NCBI GenBank assembly: GCA_949825045.1
Contig: OX463829.1
Location: 19,934,715-19,998,714, forward strand
DNA: 64,000 nucleotides
Direction of reading: 5' to 3'
Source of the DNA: Argyresthia goedartella
Taxonomy: Eukaryota; Arthropoda; Insecta; Lepidoptera; Argyresthiidae
Each line of letters begins with the position of its first letter. The first letter of the stretch is position 1. The position numbers and the translations under genes were made by a program. The notes under the pieces were generated by a model, which was given only the letters and a program-made list of their open reading frames with translations, made no database searches and was not told the DNA's origin. Positions 1-10,800 of this stretch are shown one piece after another.

Positions 1-255
1 AATAATGAAGTTATAAGGGAACGCTGTGGATTGAAAGAAGATAAAATGAAATGGATAGAGAAAGGTCAGCTTAGATGGTTTGTTTATGTTAAAAAGATGA
101 ATGGAATCAACGATTGACGCAAAAAAAAATCCACAGCGAGTGAGAATGGAGCCGTCGGACGAAGACGCCCAAGAAGGTCCTACAAAGACCAAATCGGCGA
201 GCTTGTAGGAAGAGACTTATGTATGAATGTTGAGGAAGCGAGTGATGTAGATAGA
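1..255 (+). pseudogene. LINE reverse-transcriptase C-terminal remnant
   Basis: Reads, with small breaks, RERCGLKEDKMKWIEKGQLR then WFVYVKKMN, a GRRRPRRSY stretch and MNVEEASDVDR. This matches the usual tail of insect non-LTR reverse transcriptases (a cysteine-Gly-Leu, LRWFGHV.RM, GRPR..W pattern). The 5' part lies outside the window. It ends at a TAG at about 253. Confidence 0.5.
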
Positions 256-1035
256 CCTATGCCAGGCAGGACCATAACAAGTGGAGGTCCTTTAGTCTGT
301 ACCTACCCATTTTACGGGAAAAAGGCGTGTGCATTTAAAAGTATTTTTTACGAGTATGCCGCCTTCAGTGAACTTATCGCATTAAATTTTCCTGCATATC
401 AGTGATTTGATTACCTACCGTATAAAGAGGCGCCAGAGTCCTTCCGACCATAGACATAGGGTCGCCAATAGACATGTCCGACATGATCCATCCGCCCCTC
501 AGCTTGGAAGGAGTTAGGTGCATGTAAGCCACGCCCTTACGGATTAGTGGGTTCAGGTGATTCTTCTCTCGGGGCAACTTGTACACGTAAAACCTGTAAT
601 ATGTTACTATGAAGTAAATTGACTCGCGAAGGTGAGCAATTCTTTCAAGGGTCAGTGCATTCTCTACCTCAACAAGATACCTCTGGAGATCTAGAAATTG
701 TCATTTGAGCAATTTAAAAACCATGTTAAAGCGATTTTGTCGAAAAATGGATTAAGTACTTAAATGACGGGACTGTAGGGGTTAATCTGGCTCAACACAG
801 ACCTTGCTATTAATTATGATATTAAATTATTAATTATGATAATTTATATTATAATATTTGTTAAGCACAAGCAATTTTTAAAAGTTATCTAAAAAATCTG
901 TGGCAGTTTCTACGCCCTTCTCCTTCCACAGTGGTCCAATGTAGAGAAGTAGCAAAACATTACGATTGCTAAGTATAAGTAAATATCTATATTAATAAAG
1001 TCATTTGGAATTTAGAATATAAAGTAGTTTTGCCT
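256..1035. other. No recognised feature
   Basis: AT-rich sequence with only short, unconvincing open frames. Around 808-850 there is a simple TTAATTATGATA-type repetition. I see nothing else here. Confidence 0.4.
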
Positions 1036-1930
1036 CATGTCTGATAATAAATCATCTGGCCTTGATGGCATGAATCATGTAGGTATTGCACGCTTAACGT
1101 TTGGATGATTTTACAAGTTTTGATAAAGCTACAAAACATAAAAATATGATTCAGGCTGACTTTGTTAAAACCATTCAAAGAATATGACTCATTTACAAAT
1201 GTTTTGTACGACCTATTAATATATACTTATTCAATACATTCAATATATTTTATTGCACAAAAGCAGGGAATACAAAAATCTCTAACTAGAGATTTCTTCC
1301 AGCCAACCCAGAATGGAGAGGAAAAAAGGAAACTACAGGACAGACCTATGCGCACAAAATGAAATTTGTAAAAATAATAAACTACTACCAATATCTACAC
1401 TATACTTAAAAATAATGCCAAATATAAATATGTAACATATATAGGCAATCAGATAGAGTTCTTTCTACCGGATCAATTCCTCAAGGCAGCGTCCTAGGAT
1501 GTTTATTATTTCTTATTTACATATATAGGTATAATCTACCTATTTTAATTGATAACCCTTGCACCCTTTCTGCAGATGACATAATGGCTTGATGGCTTAA
1601 TGAATCAAATTCGGAACTCAACCTTAAAAAGTCTAAAATTATTATATTCAAACCCTCACAAAAAGCCCCATTATAAATCTCATATAGCTATAAACAAATA
1701 ACACTGCAGACTACAAAGACAGCTTTGTTGGGGATCGAACTGGACACAAACTTGAGCTGGAAACCTTACATCCAGAGATTGCAAAACAAATTATCATCTT
1801 TTACTTAGGCCCTCCATCAACTTAAACGGGTAACCGATTTTAAAACTCCTCTCACAGCCCACTAAGCATGAGCACATTCCAGACTCTCATATGGTGTTAT
1901 ATTATGGGGGAATTGTTGGGAAGCAAAGTA
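1036..1930 (+). pseudogene. CR1/Jockey-like LINE reverse-transcriptase remnant
   Basis: Scattered pieces of one reverse transcriptase in several frames: SDNKSSGLDGMNHVG (finger start, about 1038), STGSIPQGSVLG then LLFLIYI (about 1470-1520, the PQGS block), SADD (about 1572, the catalytic block), LGIELDTNLSWKPYIQRLQN (about 1725-1785) and SRLSYGVILWGN (about 1880-1915). A deletion joins finger and palm regions, and many stops are present. It is a different family from the 4.9-7.6 kb element. Confidence 0.6.
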
Positions 1931-2034
1931 AAGTTAGTTATTAAATCGGCTAGTATTTAATCGCACATCAAAAATACTGATTTGCACATCATAAAATGAT
2001 CAGCAAAAACACTTTTTATGTTTTATGGTAGTTT

Positions 2035-2350
2035 ATGTGACTGCTACATAATGGAGGGCATTCGGCGAGTTTCATAATAATATCACTCGAGAGTTTTAAT
2101 GCCTAATTATGTACAGTTACATACACTAGTTTATCTACATACATATCATAAGCTCTCTTTGATGTGTTCAGGAACCGCATGTTTGACCGGCATTGTGGCT
2201 CTGCAGTTGTTTAGCTTGTTCTGTAGTACCAACGTGCCGCAGGCGGGCGTCGGCGTTCGAAATTTGAAGGTCAGCACCAACTTCACAAACTATCAGACAA
2301 ACTAGGGGCGGCTCGCAGGCAGGCGTCGGCGTTCGAAATTTGAATGTCAA
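2035..2350 (+). repeat. Hairpin-rich dispersed repeat, copy A
   Basis: First of three copies. It holds GACTGCTACATAATGGAGG, a shortened hairpin core, the GTACAGTTACATACACTAG block and two copies of GCGTCGGCGTTCGAAATTTG. It ends with a palindrome around 2352-2374 (ACACATTATGGTCATAATGT). About 45 bases of the core hairpin seen in copies B and C are missing. Confidence 0.8.
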
Positions 2351-2479
2351 CTACACATTATGGTCATAATGTGTAATTTTTCAAATAAGAAATGAGTTTT
2401 TCCAAGTAGTTTAACATTTTGCTGATCGTAACGTGCGGTTTTTGTACGCAGTAAAGAGGGTTTATGATATGTGTGTAGA

Positions 2480-2860
2480 TAATAGTAGTTTATTGACTGC
2501 TACATAATGGAGGGCATTAATACTCGAGAGTGGGTTTATAAAACGAGCCGAAGGCGACTTTCATAATAATATCACTCGAGAGTTTTAATGCCTAATTATG
2601 TACAGTTACATACACTAGTTTATCTACACACATATTATAAGCTCTCTTGGATGTGTTCAGGAACCGCATATTTGACCGGCATTGTGGCTCTGCAGTTGTT
2701 TAGCTTGTTCTGTATCACCAACTTCGGGTGTCGGCGTTCGAAATTTGAATGTCAGTACCAACTTCACAGACAAACTAGGGGCGGCACGAGCGGGCGTCGG
2801 CGTTCGAAATTTGAATGTCATAATGTGTAGAAAAATTACACATTATGACCATAATGTGTA
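2480..2860 (+). repeat. Hairpin-rich dispersed repeat, copy B
   Basis: Full copy. From about 2499 it has GACTGCTACATAATGGAGG, then a nested hairpin between GGGCATTAATACTCGAGAG and the inverted CTCGAGAGTTTTAATGCC, with an inner stem close to TTATGAAAC/GTTTCATAA. Next come the GTACAGTTACATACACTAG block and two GTCGGCGTTCGAAATTTGAA units, ending in TACACATTATGACCATAATG. It is direct to copy A and inverted to copy C. Confidence 0.8.
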
Positions 2861-3119
2861 GTTTTTCCTGCAAATCAAATTTTGTAAATATGGAAGTAAC
2901 TTAAATTACGCGAGAGACAGTGAGCAGAATGGCTAATTTGCAGGTAGGCAAAAGATTGATATTCTATCCATATTTGCATTATCATATGATTTTTATGCCG
3001 CTTCATGATGGAGAGCTGAGTCTGACGTTGATGTTTGGGACTCAGTGTTGGGTATGGCAAAAGAAGCATGGATGCAGAACTATGTTGTTTGAACTTTGTT
3101 TGCGGACTATAATAAATAA
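2861..3119. other. No recognised feature
   Basis: AT-rich spacer between copy B and the 3' end of the minus-strand ORF1-type gene. Nothing recognised beyond the TAATAATAAA-rich tail at about 3105-3135. Confidence 0.4.
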
Positions 3120-3219
3120 ATAATAATAAATCTTTATTTATTTCAGGATGTAAAATCCCATATCGATAGATACCTTAAAACTAGACATAGATATAAAATA
3201 TAACAATAGTAACTCTAGC
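3120..3219 (-). other. 3' UTR and A/T-rich tail of the ORF1-type element
   Basis: On the minus strand about 75 bases follow the stop, then AATAAATAAA at about 3145-3136 and a run of TTATTATTATTTATTTATTA. That is a poly(A) signal with a simple-repeat tail, as expected of a retroposed transcript. No ORF2 is present downstream. Confidence 0.5.
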
Positions 3220-4431
3220 CTAGCTAGGGATTTTGGTCTTCGGTCTCGCTTCCCTATAGCGTCGGTAGACAATGCCCTCCGGCCAGTTATCTTTGGCCAG
3301 GAACATTGTCTTGAGATCGGCCGGCACCCGAAGTTTGAAGGACAGAAAGTCCTTGGGTCTATCTGACTCCAAAAGATCAATCTGCACCGTCGAAACCTCT
3401 GTCGCCTGCTTGGGACTGCGCGGCGGATTCTTCTTCAGCCTTTCCAGGATGTGACGCTCGATGTCCTGGCAGGTCATGTTCACGTCGAGCCGGGAAAGGT
3501 AGATTAGGGCCGTGGGAGCGGCAGCTTTGAGGCTGCACTCATCGGCGGGGGCGGTGCCACGCTGATTGCGGCTGCGTCTGGAGCGGCGCTTCCTGGTTTG
3601 AACCAGGATGAAACCTTCCCCATCAACTGTCGCGTTCGGCGGGCCACGAGCGGGCCTGGCCGGCTGCGCGCGCGGCGCAGCCTGCAGCTTCTGTTGTTCG
3701 GCGGCGGGCGGTGCGGGGCGCGGGCGGCGGCGGCGGGCACGGCGGGACACAGCAGCATACGTTTCTTTTTGGGCTTCCAGTGATTTGGATGAACCAGAAG
3801 AGACCGCATTCGGTGCTGGTCGGCATGGCTTCGTGACGTCACGAAGCGGTGCGGTGTTCGTCAACGCGGGCTTAGCAACCCGCGTAACTGGGTCAGTCGC
3901 TTGTTGGGCATTTTTGCTGACCGTCGCGTTGTCGTCGCGCGCGTCGGCTATTCGCTGCGTCGGCAGCGAGGTATTGGCCTGACGCAATACTAACAACTCA
4001 CGTTTTAGTTCAGTGCAAATGCCTTCCGAAGTCTCCAACTTGCTCCGGATGTCGGTGACGTCAGCCTGTAGTCGCACGATATCCTTCAGCAGCCGGGTGG
4101 CGTCGACGTGGTCGAATGTCACCGGCGGCAGCTTGTTCAGGTCGCGGGCCACGTAGGTCGGGACGTCATCGGGTTCGGTCTCCTTGAACACCCGGAAGAT
4201 GTCCTGAAGATCCTTCTTCCCGCTTGCAGCACCCCTCCGCGCGACAAGGCGCACAGTGGTGATGGCGGTTTCTTGCAGCACAGTCTTGGCGGCGGCGATC
4301 TCAACCTCCTTGAAGCTGGTCGAGCAGATCTGCTCCAGGGAGACCTCGTCCATCACGTCCAGCTTCTGTTGTACGAAGGCGAGCAGCTCGTTCACCAAGA
4401 TGGTGTCCGCGCGCTTGGCTGGTACAGCCAT
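3220..4431 (-). CDS. Non-LTR retrotransposon ORF1-type protein, 403 residues, ORF2 absent
   Basis: One uninterrupted frame from ATG at 4431. Residues 1-110 (VNELLAFVQQKLDVMDEVSL, then DLNKLPPVTFDHVDATRLLK) match the N-terminal domain common in insect LINE ORF1 proteins. Residues 105-150 are a predicted coiled coil (LQADVTDIRSKLETSEGICT). Residues 225-300 are Arg/Pro/Ala-rich with RRARRRRPRP, likely nucleic-acid binding. Residues 310-395 (IYLSRLDVNMTCQDIERHIL ... FLSFKLRVP ... WPEGIVYRRYR) resemble the RRM-like or esterase-less C-terminal domain of such proteins. GC content is far above the surroundings. No reverse transcriptase follows, so this resembles a half-LINE. Inverted repeats flank it at 2480-2860 and 4572-4797. 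It could also be a captured gene; family placement is by memory of motifs. Confidence 0.65.
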   Translation of the reverse strand: MAVPAKRADTILVNELLAFVQQKLDVMDEVSLEQICSTSFKEVEIAAAKTVLQETAITTVRLVARRGAASGKKDLQDIFRVFKETEPDDVPTYVARDLNKLPPVTFDHVDATRLLKDIVRLQADVTDIRSKLETSEGICTELKRELLVLRQANTSLPTQRIADARDDNATVSKNAQQATDPVTRVAKPALTNTAPLRDVTKPCRPAPNAVSSGSSKSLEAQKETYAAVSRRARRRRPRPAPPAAEQQKLQAAPRAQPARPARGPPNATVDGEGFILVQTRKRRSRRSRNQRGTAPADECSLKAAAPTALIYLSRLDVNMTCQDIERHILERLKKNPPRSPKQATEVSTVQIDLLESDRPKDFLSFKLRVPADLKTMFLAKDNWPEGIVYRRYREARPKTKIPS

Positions 4432-4571
4432 GGCGTAACGATATTGCGAAAACTAGGTTGTCGCTAATTTACGGGGCATCGTCGCGTACGCTGCTAGGAA
4501 GCGTCCGTTCGTGCCGGTGTCACAATAGCGAATGAACTATGTGTGAAGTAACATTAATAGATTAAATAAAC
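4432..4571 (-). other. 5' leader of the ORF1-type gene
   Basis: GC-rich sequence (about 4435-4530) with CpG dinucleotides, immediately upstream of the start and next to repeat copy C. It is the natural place for an internal promoter, but no motif was recognised. Confidence 0.3.
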
Positions 4572-4797
4572 AACTGCAGAGCCACAATGCCGGTCAAACA
4601 TGCGGTTCCTGAACACATCAAAAAGAGCTTATGATATGTATGTAGATAAACTAGTGTATGTAACTGTACATAATTAGGCATTAAAACTCTCGAGTGATAT
4701 TATTATGAAACTCGCCTTCGACTCGTTTCATAAACCCACTCTCGAGTATTAATGCCCTCCATTATGTAGCAGTCACATAAACTACTATTATGTGTAC
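4572..4797 (-). repeat. Hairpin-rich dispersed repeat, copy C (inverted)
   Basis: Inverted relative to copies A and B, nearly identical to B over about 225 bases from ATAATAGTAGTTTAT to GGCATTGTGGCTCTGCAG. The nested hairpin is intact: TTATGAAACGAGTCGAAGG followed by CGAGTTTCATAA, enclosed by CTCGAGAG and GGCATTAA arms. With copy B it frames the ORF1-type gene as terminal inverted repeats would. Confidence 0.85.
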
Positions 4798-4924
4798 TCA
4801 AGTGTATTTAAGTATTTATGAAGATTACGATTACGATTCGATTACGTTTATTAAGCAAAAGATTCATGATAATAAGTGCAGAGAATATAAATAAGATACT
4901 TCATTCTAGTTCAAGACAGTACGT

Positions 4925-7468
4925 GTGGGACTGCCGCTCCATCCTCATATAGGCCTGTGCGATTCCACCTATTTCAATTTATTAGAAACTTACTCCCTTA
5001 GTACGAGACTAACTAACTTATTTAATTCTCACAACTTAAAGCCACTTTTCATGGAACCTACTCGAATAACTGAAACCTCAGCAAATTGTTTAGACAATAT
5101 ATTTGCTTATCCAAATGAAAAAATTGTACTTAAAAAAATTATAAGTAATTTAAAGTCAGACCATTTAGGTCAATACATTAGACTAGAAATTAAACTTAAA
5201 AAAAATTCTACAAGAAAGATACAATACATACCTGTGACTGCACATCGGTTTGAAAGGTTTAAATTGAATTGGGATAGCAAACTACCTATCAATTACTCTA
5301 ATAATAACCCTAATGAGTCATATTGTATTTTTTTTACAAATTCAGCAATGCGTTCAATGCAGTATTTAGATCGATTGTGGTCTCAGACAAACTTAACTTT
5401 AGTAAGTGGGCCACAGTAGGTATACTTAAAAGTAGACAAAATTTATATGAATTATATAGTGAAAAACAATGGAATCATAGTGAAGAATTCATGGATAAAG
5501 TAAAAAAGTACTCAAAAATCTTTAAAAAAGTTTGTCACATTGCAAAATCAAATTATATCAGATCTAAAATAAGAAAAAGTGATAACAAAATTAAATCAAC
5601 TTGGGATATAATTAAAAGTGAGACTGGAAAGGTCAGTATTAAAAACAATGAATATGAATTAAACATTAATGATATTACTTTCAAAAATGATATTGATGTA
5701 GCTAAAGCGTTTGAATTTTTTTTTACTGACATCCCAATCTCTACTACAAAGTCTTTTAGACTCTTCCAAAGTAGTCACTGAATCTTTGCTAAAAGACTAT
5801 GTACCTAGATGTGAAAATCAATGCTCGTTTAATTATGTAGATGAAAAAGATATTATTAAAGCCTTTAAATCAATAAATGTTAAGAAAACTGCAGACCTCT
5901 GGGATATTTCTGTTCATGTTGTGAAGCCCCTAATAAATGTTATTGCACTTGATTTAGCTTTCATATTTAATGCATCTATTGAATCTGGCGTGTTTCCTGA
6001 TTTAATGAAACACAGTAAAATAGTACCTTTGTTTAAATCGGGTAGTACATCTGACCCTTCTAACTTCAGACCGATATCGGTATTGCCTACATTTAGTAAA
6101 GTATTTGAAAAAGTAATTTTAAATCAACTTCTTACACATTTCAACACCAACAACATGCTCCACTGTAAACAATTTGGTTTTACACAAGGCAAATCAACTA
6201 CTGATGCCGGTATTGAGTTAATATCACATATATATGATGCCTGGGAGGAGTCGCATGATGCTCTAGGAGTATTTTGCGATTTGTCTAAGGCTTTTCATTG
6301 CGTTGACCATGGGACATTGATCAGGAAATTACATCACTATGGAATTAGGGATAACTCTTCAGATCTTCTCTCTTCTTATCTAAATAACAGGATACAGAGA
6401 GTTGATATTAATGGAAAACGATCTCCAGGGTCTGTTGTTACTATGGGTGTACCGCAGGGTTCCATATTCGGGGCATTCCTGTTTTTGGTTGATATTAATG
6501 ACCTGCCACATCTTGTCATAATATATATAATCATGAGATTGTACTGTTTGCAGATGACACTTCACTTTTGTTTAAAATGAAACGACGCAGTTTGAACTTT
6601 GACGATGTGAATAATGCAATCTCAAAGGTAGTCAATTGGTTTAGTGCTAATAATCTTTTACTGAACAATAACAAAACTAAATGTACTCGGTTTATACTCC
6701 CCAATGTAAAACAAGTCTCGGCTAATGTTAACGTTAAAGGTGAAAATTTAGAAATTGTAGATAGCACGGTATTCCTAGGAATCACCTTAGATAATAAGCT
6801 TCAGTGGGGCCCACACATCGATAAGCTATCAAAAAAACTCAGTTCCGCAGTTTATGCAGTTAAAAAATCCGTCTTTTTACGGACGTGGAAACAGCTAGAC
6901 TAGTTTACTTCAGCTACTTCCATAGCTAATTATGTCTTACGGCATACTGCTGTGGGGGAACGCTGCAGACATTAACATAATATTTGTGCTGCAAAAGAGG
7001 GCTGTTCGTGCAATCTAGAATGTGGGTCCCAGAGAGTCACTGCGTTGTAATTTTAAGGAAATTAACATTATGACAGTGCCGTGTCAGTATATTTATGAAA
7101 ACCTAATGTACGTCCACAAAAATATTGATAAATTTCCTAAGAATAGCGACAGGCACAATGTCAACACTAGAAATAGGAATAAACTAGCTATACCTACTAC
7201 TAGGCTCCATAAGGTTAATGTTTCTTTTAAAGGGCAATGTATTCGCTCTTACAACAAAATACCGACTGAGTAACAAGAATTGTCTGTAAATAAATTTAAA
7301 AATGTTGTTAAAAACCACTTATGTAAAAAAGGTTACTACAAAATATCAGATTATGTAGAAGACAAGAAAGCTTGGGAAGGTGTTTGCTCAAATTCTGAAA
7401 AAAATAACGTTTATAGCTGGAGGTTTCTAGTCGCCTCTTTGCCTCCGGCATCTAAAACATTGAGGTGA
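4925..7468 (+). pseudogene. LINE ORF2 (endonuclease C-terminus and reverse transcriptase), broken
   Basis: Frames in order: 4925-5419 (endonuclease end, FMEPTRITETSANCLDNIF and SDHLGQYI), 5323-5781 (linker), 5711-6580 (RT), 6568-6903 (thumb), 7022-7273 and 7280-7468 (C-terminus, NKFKNVVKNHLCKKGYYKI). RT blocks are visible: FKSGSTSDPSNFRPISVLP, DLSKAFHCVDH (motif A), MGVPQGSIFG, LFADDTS at about 6546-6566, split by a frameshift, and FLGITLDNKLQWGPHI. Frameshifts fall near 5340-5420, 5711-5780 and 6520-6568, with stops at about 6901 and 7271. The endonuclease catalytic N-terminal half is missing. Confidence 0.85.
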
Positions 7469-7610
7469 CGGAATTCAAATTGAGTTCTATATTTCCCTGT
7501 ACCTTACCTTAACTGTTTATACATGTGTTAGTTTAAGATTTAACACTCTCCAAATGTTACCTATGTGTTTCTTATGGAATAAACTCTTTTTGAATTTGAA
7601 TTTGAATTTC
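4925..7610 (+). mobile_element. CR1/Jockey-like LINE, 5'-truncated, inactive
   Basis: Begins inside the endonuclease domain and runs through reverse transcriptase to a 3' UTR that ends with ATAAACTC and a (TTTGAA)n-type tail at about 7586-7610. Several frameshifts and stops kill it. A 3'-end copy of the same family lies at 49432-49608, and a related reverse transcriptase at 55975-56525. Confidence 0.85.
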
Positions 7611-7800
7611 TTTTCTTCTTCAGCTGAACGAAGGACAGCCGCTACGGGACGTGATGCGTGGGAGGGGCGTCGGTGTCTATTACACGGATATCAAATAACG
7701 CCTCCCTCTGGGCAATCCACCCCACGACATGCCAAGTCTCCGCGCAGCTCAGTATCGCCTTCGGAGATGACTGGCTCTTTCGTGACGTTTCCCCACGTTT
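7611..7800. other. No recognised feature
   Basis: Balanced-composition sequence after the LINE tail. Nothing recognised. Confidence 0.35.
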
Positions 7801-8045
7801 CGTTTAAGTATTTATTGTTGTTCTTGCATGTTCAAACTAACACGAAGGATAGGGGGGGCTTCCCTTCGCACCTTTCACCTAAGCTTCCGCAGTGTTTTTC
7901 CCTAATATAAGCTGCGCAAATCAGCTGTTGTCGTGACGCCATCTTGTTTTCCAACACGCCGACTTTCGGTAAGAGAGATTGTTAAACGTTTTCGACGATG
8001 CTTTATTTAAATGAAAAAGCTAGTGACTTGGTTAAACGTCGGTAT
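7801..8045 (+). repeat. TGTTGTTCTTACATGTTC repeat family, copy 1
   Basis: Contains TTGTTGTTCTTGCATGTTC, then CACCTAAGCTTCCGCAGTGT, CAGCTGTTGTCGTGACGCCA and CTTTCGGTAAG, and TTTTCGACGATGCTTTATTT. The same blocks in the same order occur at about 60040-60330; shorter copies lie at 9646-9870, 50860-50975 and 57370-57472. Confidence 0.8.
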
Positions 8046-8076
8046 TTAATTAATTAAATTATAGAGAATTAGTTAA

Positions 8077-8290
8077 GTGCCTACGAAGCCAAGTGTCTCG
8101 AGTTCGAGTCCCGGTAGGGGAAAATATTTGTTTGATAAATGTTTGTACCCTAGTCATGGTTGTTTATCTATCTACGTATAATATTTATCTATATAAGTAT
8201 GTGTATCTTTCTCTAGTACCCAAGATACAGGGAATCCTAGTTTGGGGCTAGATCAATATGTGTAAATAGTGTCCAAGGTATTATTGTCCA
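8077..8290 (+). mobile_element. tRNA-derived SINE, 5'-shortened
   Basis: Keeps a B box (GAGTTCGAGTCCCGG) but lacks a clear A box. The body ATGGTTGTTTATCTATCTA and TATTTATCTATATAAGTATG matches the second copy at 9329-9580 closely. Confidence 0.75.
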
Positions 8291-8597
8291 AGGTATCATG
8301 TCTGATTTTACCACATATCTATGGATTTAACCAACCTGCTACATCGATACTACCTGCGACTCCTGCGAGGCTTTATTCCTTTTTTGATGTACAGTTTAAT
8401 ATTTCCCAATGGTATCTTGTAGATCTTATTTTGTAAAACTCCAAACTTCTATTTATCTTTAGACTAGATTCTTGCATATTTGTAAGAAAATATAGTGACT
8501 TATAGAAAATAAAAATAAAAGGAATACGAGAACTTCACCGGAACGAGAAAATTGGAAACGAAACCAAAATAAATAAATGAAACCATTTACAAAGTTA
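8291..8597. other. No recognised feature
   Basis: AT-rich sequence without a convincing gene. Nothing recognised. Confidence 0.35.
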
Positions 8598-8760
8598 GAA
8601 CTCGTGTCTTCTAGCCTCAATCATTTGGTCATCAAAATATACAATCACGTACCAAATTACTTAAAAAACTTAGAGAAAGAAACACTATTTATTATCAATT
8701 TAAAGAAGTTCCTCATTGCAAAATGTTATTATAATGTGAAATAATTTTTCAATGATAAAG
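8598..8760 (+). pseudogene. LINE reverse-transcriptase C-terminal tail
   Basis: Reads LNHLVIKIYNHVPNYLKNLE then FLIAKCYYNVK, the usual end of CR1/Jockey-like proteins (N.LP..IK.L....FK..LK..L). About 50 residues only; upstream parts are absent. Confidence 0.55.
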
Positions 8761-9328
8761 GAGGACCGGCAAAAATGTATCGAGGCTGGTCCAAGGACCA
8801 GTAACGACATGACATATGTCATTAGAAAGGTATATCAATATACTACAATAATTATGGGAGCTCATTTCAAATCACTGTGAGAAATGGTACGATAAACGAA
8901 TCTTTTGGTTATATTAAAAAAAATCAGTAAGTCGAAAATCTGAATTGGCGCGTAACCGCAACGATGCAACGCAATAACTGCGACACGGTCTTCTTTAAGT
9001 GTCCACTCCATATTTAAAAATAGGAAAATTCTAAAAAGTACACATTTTTATTTTCATGAATAATTCGAAATTCGAATTCAATAAACTTTTTTGTGGCCAG
9101 CGTTCTAAATTCAAAACTTTTTATTGTGTGACAGAACTTATGACCTTACTATGTATATTATATATGTAACCGGGAATCTATATAATGCAGGTATTCTATA
9201 TAATACCTAGGCAATGTATATAATACCTGGGGTGTTCAGGCAATATATACAATATTATGAATATTAATGTCCATTACATACTTTTCCTAGGTAATATATA
9301 CAATGCCTAGGGATTATGACAACCCGAA
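8761..9328. other. AT-rich DNA with short CCTAGG-centred repeats
   Basis: From about 9170 to 9315 an imperfect unit of about 25-35 bases (like CCTAGGCAATGTATATAATA) recurs four or five times. The same words appear at about 9885-9975, so the SINE and fold-back between them look inserted in this host repeat. Nothing else recognised. Confidence 0.45.
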
Positions 9329-9580
9329 TGGCCGAGTCGGGTTGTGACCCTGCCTACGAAGCCAAGGATCCCGGGTTCAAGTCCCGGTCGGGGCTAATAT
9401 TTGTTGGATGATAACGGATCTTTGTAACCTATTCATGGTTGTTTATCTATCTAAGTATAATATTTATCTATATAAGTATGTGTATTGTTGTATAGTATCC
9501 ATGATACAGGAAAGCCTAGTTTGGGGTTGGATCAATGTGTGTGAATTGTGTCCAAGGTATTATTATGTATTATTATATAG
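9329..9580 (+). mobile_element. tRNA-derived SINE
   Basis: tRNA-like head with A-box-like ATGGCCGAGTCGG (about 9329-9342) and B box GGGTTCAAGTCCCGG (about 9373-9387), followed by a body shared with the copy at 8077-8290 (ATCTATATAAGTATGTGTAT, AGCCTAGTTTGGGG, GTGTCCAAGGTATTATT). This build is typical of lepidopteran SINEs transcribed by RNA polymerase III. Confidence 0.8.
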
Positions 9581-9645
9581 AATATCTACTTGGACACCGG
9601 CATGTGTAAAATATTGATTTGCCCAGCAAATATAAGGGCAATACA

Positions 9646-9870
9646 CTGCGGCAGCTTAGGTGCAGGGTAAAGGGGGTGAGCGAAGCGAAGCCCTTTTTAT
9701 GCGCCGTGTTAGGTTGAACATGTAAGAATAACAAAAAATACTTAGTTTTAAGCTTTTTATTGTTAGGTTGAACATGTAAGAACAACAAAAAATACTTAGT
9801 TTTAATTATTTTTTGTTGTTCTTACATGTTCAGCCTAACACGTAAACCCCTTTACCCTAAGCTGCCGCAG
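9646..9870. repeat. Fold-back copy of the TGTTCTTACATGTTC repeat family
   Basis: Left arm starts CTGCGGCAGCTTAGG (9646) and right arm ends CCTAAGCTGCCGCAG (9870). Inside, a 46-base unit (GTTAGGTTGAACATGTAAGA and an AACAAAAAATACTTAGTTTT end) appears twice directly and once inverted (TTTTTTGTTGTTCTTACATG). The whole can fold on itself. Confidence 0.8.
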
Positions 9871-10529
9871 CTTTTACATATATTACTACCTAGGCAAAGT
9901 ATAAAATAAATAATATTTCACAAATTACCTGCACGTTTTAAGCATTCTATATATTGCCTAGGGATTATATATAATATCGGATTATATAGTCTGCCTGTAA
10001 CATAAACATATGTACTTTAAAAATATTGTCACGCACGACCGACGGGCAAAAGGCTTTATTACAATGCGATACAAGTTTATTTTGCGCAACAATTTAACGA
10101 GGAATGTCCTATTTTTAATAAAATATCTGGTGCTTGAATTTTCCAATTACTGTTTGCTGGAAAGCTCCTGGTGACGTAAATGGAGTATGAAAGTAGCCGC
10201 ACCAATAGCTTTGTAATACCATAAGTCCACCATTAAAAAAAAGTCTAAAAACTGACTCGCCAAAAAAAACTATATAATTATCGAACCTGCTCTAAAAATT
10301 TCACGAAAATCGGCTGAGAAATGCGACCTGCAAGAACAGACAGACAGAAGGACAAACGCATTTTTGGCCAATCTTGAAACTGGACGCTTCACTCACTCGG
10401 TCAATAATACTATTATATAATGTTAGTCCGTTGTTAGGCATGCTATTTATTAAATAGGCTGCTGGCTGGCGATTTGACTCCGTGATGCCTAACTTGTTGT
10501 ATTTTCTGTGTTCTGTTTTGAGTCATACA
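9871..10529. repeat. AT-rich DNA with two dispersed repeat fragments
   Basis: At 10181-10220 is GGAGTATGAAAGTAGCCGCA, also seen at about 13875 and inverted at about 49755. At about 10300-10420 is an inverted fragment of the GACCGAGCGAGCGAAG family found at 37497 and 44585. Nothing else recognised. Confidence 0.6.
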
Positions 10530-10800
10530 TATCTCCTTAGATGCGGCGATGGGCTAACCCCCTGTCACGCAAAATGGAGTAGTGAAAACTGGCTCAACGG
10601 GGGCGCATCTTTGGCGGCCTTTGTCACGTTTCGGTTCGAGTCTTTGCCTCCCGAGCGAAAGGTCCCGGGTTTAAACCCGGCTGGGGAGGAAGAACAAAAT
10701 CCCCAGGTCTTGGATGAAGTGTGATGTCACTGTTTCTGGTTTCCACGACGACACAGGCTAACCTAGTGTGGGGCCAGAAGCAATTTATGTGCCTATATAA
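10530..10800 (+). mobile_element. SINE-like element, second family
   Basis: Has CCTCCCGAGCGAAAGGTCCC followed by a perfect B-box-like hairpin GGGTTTAAACCC, then a body with GATGTCACTGTTTCTGGTTT and CTAGTGTGGGGCCAGA. The first 90 bases are GC-richer than the flanks. An A box is not clear. Confidence 0.55.

Noticed and set aside
3504..3982. Open frames of 112 and 124 residues overlapping the ORF1-type gene
   Set aside because: Products of the GC-rich composition in other frames of the 403-residue gene.
9329..9400. Functional tRNA gene
   Set aside because: Pol III boxes are present, but the sequence does not fold as a full cloverleaf and continues into a SINE body shared with 8077-8290.
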